A stretch of 64,000 nucleotides of DNA, taken from Luteococcus sanguinis. GTDB lineage: Bacteria; Actinomycetota; Actinomycetes; Propionibacteriales; Propionibacteriaceae. Each line of letters starts with the position of its first letter. The first letter of the stretch is position 1. The translations under genes were made by a program, and so were the position numbers. The notes beneath the pieces were generated by a model. It saw only the letters and a list, made by a program, of their open reading frames with translations, did no database searches and was not told the DNA's origin. The DNA lies in the NCBI RefSeq assembly GCF_039527675.1, contig NZ_BAAAKI010000014.1, positions 62,001 through 126,000 on the forward strand, written 5' to 3'. Shown here piece by piece: positions 34,812-45,090 of this stretch.

Positions 34812-35119
34812 GGGGCAAGGCTACCCGGGCTTTCGCGACCAGTGCCCACACCCGATTCCCGTCCGAACAGCCCGGCAACAACCCGACCGACAGTGCCAGC
34901 CCGCCCCAGTGGTGGATGGTCGCCGGCGCCAGCCGTTGCCCCAACTCCGGGCGATGTGGGCGGCCTCGTGGACCCACGAGGTGGCCAGCAGGGTGCAGCT
35001 CGCGACCAGCACCAGGCCCAGAGGCGGGGCGCCAAAGTGGCCGACAGCCGCCGTCTTCCATCTCTCCCACGAAGACGACCCGCCTGCCGACTACCTGGAG
35101 ATCTTTGCGGCGGCGGACG
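34812..35119 (-). pseudogene. Gene-poor stretch, possibly a decayed M50-like peptidase fragment
   Basis: This 308-bp gap has no intact gene. On the minus strand one frame reads LGLVLVASCTLLATSWVHEAAH (a hydrophobic helix running into an HExxH-like zinc motif), and another frame, further on, reads TIHHWGGLALSVGLLPG. Together they resemble pieces of a membrane metallopeptidase separated by a frameshift. The evidence is weak, and it could be chance in GC-rich DNA. Confidence 0.25.
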
Positions 35120-36313
<1,194 letters not shown>

Positions 36314-36314
36314 G

Positions 36315-37340
36315 TCAGCTCCATTCCATGATCACCTTGCCACCGCGACCATTGCCGGCGGTGGTGAAGGCCTGTTCGAAGTCGGTGTGGTGGAAGCGGT
36401 CGGTGATGACGCCGGAGATGTCGAGGCCGCTGCTGATCAGCACGCTCATCGCGTACCAGGTCTCGAAGATCTCGCGTCCCGTGACACCCTTGAGGGTCAG
36501 CATGTTGAAGATGATCTTGCTGAAGTCGATCGTGGTCGGCTTGGACGGGGTACCCAGCAATGCGATCCGGCCACCATGGGTCATGTTGTCGATCATGTCC
36601 GACAGCGCTACCCCGGAGCCGGACATCTCCAGCCCGATGTCGAAACCCTCCTTCATGGCGAAGCGCTCGAAGACCTCCGACATGGGCGTCTGCGCCGGGT
36701 TGACGGTGTGCGGCAGGCCGAGCGACGCGGCCAGATCCAGTCGCTGCGAGGAAAGGTCGGACACCACGACGTGTCGGGCGCCGGCGAACTGGGCCACCAG
36801 CGCGGCCATGATGCCGATCGGTCCGGCGCCGGTGACCAGCACATCCTCGCCCAGGCAGGGAAACTGCAGGGCCGTGTGCACGGCGTTCCCGAAGGGGTCG
36901 AAGATGGCGGCGACGTCCTCGCTGACGCCGGAGCGGTGCACCCACACATTGCTGGCGGGCATCGCGAAGTACTCACTGAAGCAGCCGGGCACCATGTAGC
37001 CGATGCCCTGGGTGTTGCGGCACAGGTGCCGCTTGCCGGCCAGGCAAGCGCGGCACCGGCCACAGACATAGTGGCCCTCGCCGGAGACGAACTGGCCGAC
37101 CTCCAGGTCGGTGACGGCAGAGCCCAACTGCACGATCTCGCCACAGAACTCGTGCCCGATCACCAGCGGGGCCGAGACCACGCGCTGCGCCCACTCGTCC
37201 CAGTTGTTGATGTGCAGATCGGTGCCGCAGATCCCCGTCTTCTTGACCTTGATCAAGACCTCATTGGGCCCAACCTCGGGTTCGGGCACTTCCTTGAGCT
37301 CGAGACCCGGACCTGCGGTCGACTTCACCAGAGCCTTCAC
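36315..37340 (-). CDS. tdh: L-threonine 3-dehydrogenase
   Basis: A 341-residue zinc-dependent MDR dehydrogenase oxidising threonine to 2-amino-3-ketobutyrate with NAD+. The catalytic zinc ligands are in KTGICGTDLH and GHEFCGEIV; the structural zinc cysteines are in CGRCRACLAGKRHLC. The NAD motif is VTGAGPIGIMAA. The start is GTG 37340, with GAGGAG upstream. It is first in the tdh-kbl operon and divergent from sdaA, so threonine and serine degradation are clustered. Confidence 0.97.
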   Translation of the reverse strand: MKALVKSTAGPGLELKEVPEPEVGPNEVLIKVKKTGICGTDLHINNWDEWAQRVVSAPLVIGHEFCGEIVQLGSAVTDLEVGQFVSGEGHYVCGRCRACLAGKRHLCRNTQGIGYMVPGCFSEYFAMPASNVWVHRSGVSEDVAAIFDPFGNAVHTALQFPCLGEDVLVTGAGPIGIMAALVAQFAGARHVVVSDLSSQRLDLAASLGLPHTVNPAQTPMSEVFERFAMKEGFDIGLEMSGSGVALSDMIDNMTHGGRIALLGTPSKPTTIDFSKIIFNMLTLKGVTGREIFETWYAMSVLISSGLDISGVITDRFHHTDFEQAFTTAGNGRGGKVIMEWS

Positions 37341-37444
37341 AATTCACTCCTCAGGTTCGTTGTTGCTGAAAATACTCCGGTCGGCCCCGGTGTCCAACCG
37401 CAAGACTGTTGGCTTTGGCAGGATGTGTCGGCAGACTGTGCCCC

Positions 37445-38836
37445 ATGGCAGTCAGCGCCTTCGACATGTTCAAGATCGGCATCGGCCCGTCGTCCTCCCA
37501 CACGGTCGGCCCAATGCGCGCGGCTGCCCGCTTCGCGGCAGAGTTGCCGCCCGAGGTCCGGTGCCGAGTCGCCCGAGTCAGGGCCCAACTCTTCGGCTCC
37601 CTGGGCGCCACCGGGCACGGCCATGGCTCCCGCCCAGCCGTCATCTTGGGGCTCGAGGGTGAATTGCCCGAGAGCGTCGACACCACCACCGCCGCTGCGC
37701 GGGCGGACGAGGTGATCAGCGGCCATCGCCTGCGCTTGGGTGGCGCGTCCGGCATCGAGATCAACTTCGACGAGAACACCGACCTGGTGCTGCATCGGCG
37801 CGAGCGCCTGCCCTTCCATCCCAATGGCATGACCTTCGATGCCTGGGACGAGGCGGGCGCTGTCGTCGCCTCTCGAACCTTCTACTCCATCGGTGGTGGT
37901 TTCGTGCTGGAGGATGACGGCTCGGGCCAGCCAAGCCTGCAACACGACGCCCGTCCGGTGCCCTTTCCCTTCCGCAGTGGCGAGGAATTGTTGGAGCACT
38001 GCCGTGACCACCGCATGTCGATCGCCGAGGTGCAGATGGGCAACGAGCTGGCGCTGGGCCGCACCGAGGAGGAGGTGCGCGAGGGGCTGCTGCACATCTG
38101 GCAGGTGATGGACGGCTGCATCGCAGCCGGTTGCGCCACCTCCGGGGTGCTGCCGGGTGGGCTGAAGGTGCGCCGCCGCGCGCACCGCATGCACAAGGAC
38201 CTGGCCGCTCGGAGCAAGGCGCCGGTGGTCACGATCGACCCGCTGGCCGCGATGGACTGGCTGACCCTGTGGGCGCTCGCGGTCAATGAGGAGAATGCCG
38301 CCGGCGGACGCATCGTCACGGCACCGACGAATGGCGCAGCCGGCATCATCCCGTCCGTCCTGAAGTATGTGATGACCTACTTGCCCAATGCCGGGGAGTG
38401 GGCACCTGTCGACTTCCTGCTGAGCGCCGCCGCGATCGGGGCGATCTACCAGCAGTCGGCGTCGATCTCGGGCGCCGAGGTCGGATGCCAGGGCGAGGTG
38501 GGCGTGGCCTGTTCGATGGCGGCCGCCGGGCTGTGCGAGGTGCTGGGCGGCAGCCCTCAGCAGGTGAGCAATGCTGCGGAGATCGGCCTGGAGCACCATC
38601 TGGGGCTCACCTGCGACCCCGTCGGGGGCCTGGTGCAGATTCCCTGCATCGAGCGCAATGCGGTGGCCGCCGTGCAGGCGATCACTGCGGCGCGACTCGC
38701 CCTGCAGGGTGACGGGGCGCAGGTCGTGAGCCTCGACCAGGTGATCAAGACGATGATGATGACCGGCAAGGACATGTCGACCAAGTACAAGGAGACCGCC
38801 CGCGGCGGTCTGGCGGTCAACATCGTCGAGTGCTGA
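37445..38836 (+). CDS. sdaA: L-serine ammonia-lyase, iron-sulfur type
   Basis: A 463-residue [4Fe-4S] L-serine dehydratase converting serine to pyruvate and ammonia. Motifs are GIGPSSSHTVGPMRAA at the start, APTNGAAGIIPSVLKY, and the cluster cysteines in GCQGEVGVACSMAA and CDPVGGLVQIPC. It is the fused alpha/beta form, complete. ATG 37445 gives the family start. It is divergent from tdh-kbl (104 bp), so the products serine-to-pyruvate and threonine-to-glycine fit one amino-acid-degrading region. Confidence 0.96.
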   Translation: MAVSAFDMFKIGIGPSSSHTVGPMRAAARFAAELPPEVRCRVARVRAQLFGSLGATGHGHGSRPAVILGLEGELPESVDTTTAAARADEVISGHRLRLGGASGIEINFDENTDLVLHRRERLPFHPNGMTFDAWDEAGAVVASRTFYSIGGGFVLEDDGSGQPSLQHDARPVPFPFRSGEELLEHCRDHRMSIAEVQMGNELALGRTEEEVREGLLHIWQVMDGCIAAGCATSGVLPGGLKVRRRAHRMHKDLAARSKAPVVTIDPLAAMDWLTLWALAVNEENAAGGRIVTAPTNGAAGIIPSVLKYVMTYLPNAGEWAPVDFLLSAAAIGAIYQQSASISGAEVGCQGEVGVACSMAAAGLCEVLGGSPQQVSNAAEIGLEHHLGLTCDPVGGLVQIPCIERNAVAAVQAITAARLALQGDGAQVVSLDQVIKTMMMTGKDMSTKYKETARGGLAVNIVEC

Positions 38837-38943
38837 TCAGCCGCCCGGTGCAACCCGGGGCTGGCAACCGTGGAGGCTGCCGTACGACCACGAGCACGCG
38901 CCACAGTCTGCGGCGGCCGTGCGCACGAGTGCGGCGGGGGTGC

Positions 38944-38959
38944 GAGGGGTCATCCCCTC
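38944..38959 (-). terminator. Small hairpin after the LsrG-like gene
   Basis: GAGGGG and CCCCTC flank TCAT, a 6-bp stem 5 bp past the stop of the minus-strand gene. It also lies between convergent genes. Weak. Confidence 0.4.
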
Positions 38960-38964
38960 ACCGA

Positions 38965-39249
38965 TCAGACTGCGTGGTACTTGATGGTGCGACGGGGCTC
39001 GGCCATCAGGTCGGCGACGTCTTCACGCCACTTCAGGTAGTGCGCCTGGGTCTTGTGGAATTCCAGGTCCTCGGGGTCGTCGTAGTGCTCGACCAGGCAG
39101 AAGATCGTCGGGTCGTCGTCCGACTGGATGCAGTCGAAGACCTGGACCCCCGGCTCCTGGCGGCTGGCCTCGGCATTCGCCAGCGATGCAGCCTTGAAGG
39201 CCTCGACGCCGTCGTCGGTGGTGTGGACATTGCAGTGGACGATGAGCAT
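38965..39249 (-). CDS. Antibiotic biosynthesis monooxygenase-fold protein (LsrG/YgiN-like)
   Basis: A 94-residue single ABM domain (ferredoxin-like, dimeric). MLIVHCNVHTTDDGVEAF, the strand CLVEHYDDPEDLEFHKTQAHY and the tail AEPRRTIKY resemble LsrG and YgiN closely, including the FHKT..HY segment. LsrG isomerises phosphorylated autoinducer-2 breakdown products, but no other lsr genes are here, so that function is not implied. I use ATG 39249 (GGGG 6 nt upstream); ATG 39255 adds two residues. Confidence 0.85.
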   Translation of the reverse strand: MLIVHCNVHTTDDGVEAFKAASLANAEASRQEPGVQVFDCIQSDDDPTIFCLVEHYDDPEDLEFHKTQAHYLKWREDVADLMAEPRRTIKYHAV

Positions 39250-39427
39250 GGTCATCCCCGTTCTGCGGCGGTGGCCGCGCGCTTGATAACTGTTTGACCA
39301 CACATTAGTGACCCCCCTGCCGAGTGGGGCGTGGGCTGTGGGAGAGTGTCCCAATGGACCTCGCAGAGGCCCATTCCACTACGGATCGTCGGGCACGTAC
39401 CTGCCCGTGGAAAGGAAGTATGCCGTT

Positions 39428-40525
<1,098 letters not shown>

Positions 40526-40548
40526 AGCACGACCCCCCGAGAGGGCAA

Positions 40549-40585
40549 CAGGAGCCCCCGTCGCATGCAGCGGCGGGGGCTCCTG
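40549..40585 (+). terminator. Strong terminator after the ABC ATPase gene
   Basis: CAGGAGCCCCCG (40549-40560) pairs perfectly over 12 bp with CGGGGGCTCCTG (40574-40585), loop of 13 nt. It separates two convergent genes. Confidence 0.85.
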
Positions 40586-40611
40586 CTCGTCCGAGGGGTG
40601 GGGATGAGCGA

Positions 40612-41499
40612 TCAGTTCACGCTGACGTGGACATGGTCATAGTGGTTGGCCGTGACGCCGCCCCGGTCGGACATGGCACGCCAGCCCTCGGAGCTGCGCT
40701 GGACACTCCAGATGTGCTGGCTCCAGATCACGTACTTCACGCCCAGCTCCTCCGCGTGCTCCTGCAGGTAGGCGGCGATCTCGTCGCCGAGCGCCTTGCC
40801 TTCGGCGGTCGAGTAGTCAGGGATCATCAGGTCCACCGCGTGGCCGGTGCCATGGTCCTGGGCGTCCGATCCGGAGCGCAGACCGCCAATGGAGGTGATC
40901 TCGGGGAAGTCGCCGCTGATCGCCTGGATCACCTTGACGGCGTTCGCCGACAGCCCGGCCGTGCTGACCGTGGTCGAGCTGGCGTAGTTCACGGCAGTCG
41001 ACGAGGTGGAGGCAGCGGCAGTGGTCGCGCTCGATGAGGACGTCCCGCTCGAGGCGGACGTCGTGCTCGACGAGGACGTCGTGGCGCTGACCAGCGCGGT
41101 GCGAACGGGTGCCGTTGCAGCCGTCCGGGTGCCGGTGGCGGTCGATGCCTTCTTCAGCTGGGCGTAGCTCGTTGTCGTCGCGGCGGAGGCCTTGGGAGCG
41201 AAGCGATCGGTGGTACTGGGAGCGGAGCGATCGGCGGTGCTGGGAGCGAAGCGATCGGTGGTACTGGGAGCGAAGCGATCGGCGGTGCTGGGAGCGAAGC
41301 GATCGGTGGTACTGGGAGCGAAGCGATCGGTGGTGCTGGGAGCCGGACGCTGGGCGTCGGTGCTGGGCTTCGTCCCGGACGACCGATGCCCCGACTGGTC
41401 AGGGCCGGTGGAGGCCTGGGCAGTGGTGACCAGTCCGCCGGCCATGATGGCCGTGGTGGCGAGGGTGGCGGCTGCCCTGCGGGTGGTGATGAGTGCCAT
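40612..41499 (-). CDS. Secreted protein with tandem-repeat linker and C-terminal D,D-peptidase-like domain
   Basis: A 295-residue exported protein. A signal peptide (residues 1-29, ending AQAS) precedes a Ser/Thr-rich linker. Residues 53-100 are six copies of an octapeptide APST(T/A)DR(F/S). Low-complexity Ser/Thr follows to about 190. The last 100 residues form a compact domain (FPEITSIGGLRSGSDAQDHGTGHAVDLMIPD ... YDHVHVSV) seen in many actinobacterial secreted proteins; its His and Asp residues resemble M15-type metallopeptidase zinc ligands, so peptidoglycan cleavage is possible but unproved. AAGGAG precedes the ATG. Confidence 0.78.
   Translation of the reverse strand: MALITTRRAAATLATTAIMAGGLVTTAQASTGPDQSGHRSSGTKPSTDAQRPAPSTTDRFAPSTTDRFAPSTADRFAPSTTDRFAPSTADRSAPSTTDRFAPKASAATTTSYAQLKKASTATGTRTAATAPVRTALVSATTSSSSTTSASSGTSSSSATTAAASTSSTAVNYASSTTVSTAGLSANAVKVIQAISGDFPEITSIGGLRSGSDAQDHGTGHAVDLMIPDYSTAEGKALGDEIAAYLQEHAEELGVKYVIWSQHIWSVQRSSEGWRAMSDRGGVTANHYDHVHVSVN
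41194..41337 (-). repeat. 24-bp tandem repeat, six units, in the secreted protein gene
   Basis: Six units of 24 bp begin at 41194, 41218, 41242, 41266, 41290 and 41314. Some carry GTA and others GCG at the variable codons, giving Thr/Ala and Phe/Ser alternation. Near-identity of the DNA suggests recent expansion. Confidence 0.92.
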
Positions 41500-41509
41500 G
41501 GGACGTCTC

Positions 41510-41539
41510 CTTGATGGTTCTGGGCTTGATGGTTCTGGG
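41510..41539 (-). repeat. 15-bp perfect tandem duplication in the leader of the secreted protein gene
   Basis: CTTGATGGTTCTGGG occurs twice in a row, 41510-41524 and 41525-41539, right upstream of the ribosome binding site. The rest of the 210-bp divergent region to metB is AT-richer and probably holds both promoters; I see no clear boxes. Confidence 0.85.
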
Positions 41540-41709
41540 GCGACATGAGCGCCCCGGCTGGTCCTTCCAGCAGTCTTGCGGCGCCCTCGAAAGTAGGTTC
41601 ACCTGAGAGAAAGCCCAAGGAAAACTGAGTAATTCACATTTTTTGTGACGTGGCTGTCCGGTCTCTGAGTGCCCATGGATCTCCTACCTTGCTCATATAG
41701 CCTCGTGGA

Positions 41710-42870
41710 ATGAACTTTGAGCCCAGCAGGATGACCCGTGGCCTCGTCTCCGGACTGAACTCGGACCCCCTGGGCGCGGTCATCCCCCCGATCTACCTGA
41801 GCACCAACTACGGCTTCGACTTCCCCGGTGACGCGCCTGACTACGACTACGTCCGCGCCGGCAACCCAACCCGTCGCGCACTGGAGGAGGCCCTGGCCAC
41901 CCTCGAGGGCGGTGCTGGATGCACCACCACCGCCAGCGGCATGGCCGCGGTGACGCTCGTCGTCGAGACCTTCGTACCGGTCGGCGGACGCGTCATCGCC
42001 CCGCACGACTGCTACGGCGGCACCTGGCGACTGCTTCAGCGACTGGCCGACAAGGGACGCCTGGAGCTGGACTTGGTGGACCTGACCGACCTCGATGCCG
42101 CCCGGGCAGCCCTCGCGACGCCCGCCGCACTGGTCTGGGTGGAAACCCCGTCCAACCCCCTGATGCGCCTCACCGACACGGCCGCCATCGCGGCCGCTCG
42201 TCCCGAGGGCGCGCTGCTGGTGGTGGACAACACCTTCTGTTCGCCGGCACTGCAGCGTCCCTTCGAGCACGGCGCCGACCTGGTCGTCCACTCGACCACC
42301 AAGTTCATCAACGGCCACAGCGACTCCCTTGGTGGTGCGGTGATCGCGGCCAGCCCCGAGCACGCCGAGGAGCTGGCCATCTGGTGCAACACCCTCGGCC
42401 TGCCCGGAGCGGCCTTCGACGCCTGGCTGACCTTGCGCGGGCTGCGCACGCTGGACGCCCGGATGCGTGTGCACGAAGAGAATGCAGCCGCCGTGGTGGC
42501 CGCGCTGGTGGCACACCCGGCCGTCACGGCCGTGCATCACCCGTCCCTGCCGGAGCATCCCGGTCACGAGCTGGCCGCGCGCCAGCAGTCCGGTTTCGGA
42601 TCCGTGCTGAGCTTCGAGATCGCCGGTGGACTGCCGGCGGTCACGGCCTTCGCCAAGGCCCTGCAGGTGTTCACACTGGCCGAGTCATTGGGCGGCACCG
42701 AGAGCCTGGCTGCCCACCCGGCGACGATGACGCACGCGTCCATGCCGCCAAAGATCCAGGCGGCGGCTGGCATCACCGACGGACTGGTCCGTCTGTCCGT
42801 GGGGCTCGAACAACCCGAAGACCTGGTCGCCGACCTGGTCCAGGCCCTGGACGCCACAACCGCTGGGTGA
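41710..42870 (+). CDS. metB: Cystathionine gamma-synthase
   Basis: A 386-residue Cys/Met-metabolism PLP enzyme. The PLP lysine is Lys198 in VHSTTKFINGHSD; TTTASGMAAV, the phosphate-binding YDYVRAGNPTR and VWVETPSNPLM are family motifs. It joins an activated homoserine (O-succinyl or O-acetyl) with cysteine to make cystathionine. Cystathionine gamma-lyase (metC/mccB-like) is very close in sequence, so the direction of the reaction is not certain. It is divergent from the secreted repeat protein. Confidence 0.9.
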   Translation: MNFEPSRMTRGLVSGLNSDPLGAVIPPIYLSTNYGFDFPGDAPDYDYVRAGNPTRRALEEALATLEGGAGCTTTASGMAAVTLVVETFVPVGGRVIAPHDCYGGTWRLLQRLADKGRLELDLVDLTDLDAARAALATPAALVWVETPSNPLMRLTDTAAIAAARPEGALLVVDNTFCSPALQRPFEHGADLVVHSTTKFINGHSDSLGGAVIAASPEHAEELAIWCNTLGLPGAAFDAWLTLRGLRTLDARMRVHEENAAAVVAALVAHPAVTAVHHPSLPEHPGHELAARQQSGFGSVLSFEIAGGLPAVTAFAKALQVFTLAESLGGTESLAAHPATMTHASMPPKIQAAAGITDGLVRLSVGLEQPEDLVADLVQALDATTAG

Positions 42871-42916
42871 ATCCCATTCGGTGTCCAGCCAGGGAAACGA
42901 CTGGCAGACTGGTCAG

Positions 42917-44296
42917 GTGCCTAGATTCCTGTCGGCCAAGCCGGACGCCGGACTGATCCCGCTGCCCTGGGGCACCCCGCTGGAGGAATGGCCGGTCGAC
43001 CTCCTGGTGGCGCTCCCCCGCGGCATCTCGCGACACGTCGTGCGCTTCATCCGCGTGGACGACACGGTCTACGCGGCCAAGGAGGTCATCGAGCACCTGG
43101 CGATCCACGAGTACCGGATGCTGCACGACCTGATGCGGCTGGGCACTCCGTCCGTGGAACCCACCGGCGTCGTGACCGGGCGCCTCACCCCGGACGGTCG
43201 TCCGCTGGACCCCGTCCTGATCACCCGGCACCTTCAGTTCTCGCTGCCCTACCGCGCGCTGTTCAGCCAGGGTGTTCGCCAGGAGACGGTGATGAGGCTG
43301 CTGGATGCGCTCGTCGTGCTGCTGGCCCGCCTGCACCTGCTGGGCTTCCTGTGGGGCGACGTCTCGCTGTCCAATGTGCTGTTCCGACGGGACGCGGGCG
43401 AGTTCGCCGCCTACCTCGTGGACGCCGAGACCGGTGAGCTGCACACCCAGCTCAGCGATGGCCAGCGCGAACACGACCTGGCCATCGCACGCACCAACCT
43501 CTTCGGCGAGTTCTGCGACCTCGAGGCCGGCGGGATGCTCGATGAGGCGCTCGACCCGCTGGTGCTGGTCGAGACGATCGAGGCCCGCTACCGGGAACTG
43601 TGGAACGAGCTGACCGGGGCCGAGGAGTTCGCCGGCTCGGAACTGCACCGGATCGAGTCACGCGTCCGGCGGCTCAATGCACTGGGCTATGACGTCGCCG
43701 AGCTGGACATCCAGACCTCCCCGGACGGGCACACGATCCGGCTGCAACCCAAGGTCGTCGACGCCGGCCACCACAGCCGACGCCTGATGCGCCTGACCGG
43801 GATCGACGCCGAAGAGAACCAGGCCCGACGCCTGCTCAACGACCTCGACACCTACCGGGCGCGCAACAACCTGCAGAACATGGACGAGGCGGTGGTGGCC
43901 CACAAGTGGCTCACCGAGAGCTACGAACCGGTCATCGCCACCATCCCCCTCGACCTGACCGGCAAACGCGATGCGGCACAGTTCTTCCACGAGGTGCTCG
44001 ACTACCGCTGGTATGCGTCCCAGCGTGTCTTCCGCGAGGTCCCCCTGGTCGAGGCGGCGCACGGCTACGTCAAGGACGTCCTGCGCAACCTGCCCGACGA
44101 GGCGATCAGCGCCGACGCGATGACCCAGGTCACCGAGGGACGAGTGCTGGAGAACCCCTACGACCCGAGCAAGGGCTTCGTGGACGAGTACGAGCAGAAG
44201 CCCTATGACCCCTGGGAGGACGGGATCGAGGTCGAGGAGCTCGGCCCCACGATGGGGTTCGACATCGACGCCCTGCGCGCCAAGGCCAAGGGCTGA
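42917..44296 (+). CDS. DUF4032 protein with kinase-like (LPS-kinase-type) domain
   Basis: A 459-residue protein. PRFLSAKPDAGLIPLPWGTPLEEW at the N-terminus is the DUF4032 start. A protein-kinase-like core follows: YAAKEVIEHLAIHEYRML gives the Lys and Glu of a kinase N-lobe, LHLLGFLWGDVSLSNVLFRR the catalytic loop (GDxxxxN), and AYLVDAETGEL the metal-binding Asp. The C-terminal half is the DUF4032-specific part. GTG 42917 is preferred to GTG 42881 by family alignment. The substrate is unknown; this gene family is common in actinobacteria. Confidence 0.83.
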   Translation: MPRFLSAKPDAGLIPLPWGTPLEEWPVDLLVALPRGISRHVVRFIRVDDTVYAAKEVIEHLAIHEYRMLHDLMRLGTPSVEPTGVVTGRLTPDGRPLDPVLITRHLQFSLPYRALFSQGVRQETVMRLLDALVVLLARLHLLGFLWGDVSLSNVLFRRDAGEFAAYLVDAETGELHTQLSDGQREHDLAIARTNLFGEFCDLEAGGMLDEALDPLVLVETIEARYRELWNELTGAEEFAGSELHRIESRVRRLNALGYDVAELDIQTSPDGHTIRLQPKVVDAGHHSRRLMRLTGIDAEENQARRLLNDLDTYRARNNLQNMDEAVVAHKWLTESYEPVIATIPLDLTGKRDAAQFFHEVLDYRWYASQRVFREVPLVEAAHGYVKDVLRNLPDEAISADAMTQVTEGRVLENPYDPSKGFVDEYEQKPYDPWEDGIEVEELGPTMGFDIDALRAKAKG

Positions 44297-44318
44297 GCCG
44301 AACGCCCTGCACATCGAT

Positions 44319-44368
44319 CGTGCCCCCAGCTGGAACCCAGGTACTCCTGGAACCCAGCTGGGGGCACG
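44319..44368 (+). terminator. Terminator after the DUF4032 gene
   Basis: CGTGCCCCCAGCTGG (44319 onward) pairs with CCAGCTGGGGGCACG (44354-44368) across 15 bp, with a loop that can fold further (CCCAGG/CCTGG). Confidence 0.83.
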
Positions 44369-44507
44369 GTCATCTTCGTCGACGTGGCTGGCCGGATGGT
44401 GGCGGCTGCGCCTGCCCTGGGCCCCCTCGTGAGCGGCTCTGGACCTGTCCTCGGGATCGGCCTCGTGAGCACCACCCGTTGGCAAAACTCTCGGCCATGG
44501 CCGCAAT

Positions 44508-44547
44508 CTGCGCAACCGTATCCATGAAGATTGGTCATATTGCGCAG
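44508..44547. promoter_or_regulatory. Inverted repeat upstream of the Lrp-type regulator
   Basis: CTGCGCAA (44508-44515) and TTGCGCAG (44540-44547) form a perfect 8-bp inverted repeat with centres 32 bp apart, about three helical turns. This would put two protein dimers on one face of the DNA, as for autoregulated Lrp/AsnC operators. Confidence 0.55.
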
Positions 44548-44580
44548 TACCGCACCCGCCAAGCCGTGCAGAATGGTCAC

Positions 44581-45081
44581 ATGTACCAGCTTGACGACAC
44601 AGACCGCCGCATCCTGGCCACCCTCGACGAGGACCCTCGAATGTCCGTCCTGCTGCTGGCGCAGAAGACCGGCTTGGCCCGGGGCACCGTCCAGGCCCGG
44701 CTGGACCGCTACCGCGAGCATGGCGTGCTGCGGCTGGCGAGCACCCGCGTCTCACCTGCGGCACTGGGCTGTGCACTGGCGGCGACCGTCTCGGCCGAGC
44801 TCGACCAGCACAAACTGGAGGCGGCGATCACCGCGCTGCGACGCATTCCCGAGGTGCTCGAATGCTTCGCCCCCGCCGGCGGCACCGACCTGCTGTGCCG
44901 CGTGGTCGCCCGCAACCCGGACGACCTGTACCGCGTCAGCGAGGAGATCCGGCTCTGCCCCGGGATCCTGCGCACCTCCACCAGCGTCTTCCTGCGCGAG
45001 GTGGTGCCCTACCGCGTCCGTCCGTTGCTGGAGGCGGGCCCGCGTCCGACGACGAGTCGTCCAGGGCGCACCCACCGGTAG
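44581..45081 (+). CDS. Lrp/AsnC family transcriptional regulator
   Basis: A 166-residue feast/famine regulator. The N-terminal HTH is LDDTDRRILATLDEDPRMSVLLLAQKTGLARGTVQARLDRY, followed by the RAM (AsnC C-terminal) ligand domain (VLECFAPAGGTDLLCRVVARNPDDLYR). It is likely to respond to an amino acid. ATG 44581 is chosen; longer frames run through the inverted repeat upstream. The regulated genes are not identified; cysS starts 9 bp after its stop. Confidence 0.9.
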   Translation: MYQLDDTDRRILATLDEDPRMSVLLLAQKTGLARGTVQARLDRYREHGVLRLASTRVSPAALGCALAATVSAELDQHKLEAAITALRRIPEVLECFAPAGGTDLLCRVVARNPDDLYRVSEEIRLCPGILRTSTSVFLREVVPYRVRPLLEAGPRPTTSRPGRTHR

Positions 45082-45090
45082 GATCACAGG

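Noticed and set aside
38965..39249. Autoinducer-2 (lsr) operon
   Set aside because: Only one LsrG-like protein is present; no lsrK, lsrR, lsrF or transporter genes are adjacent.
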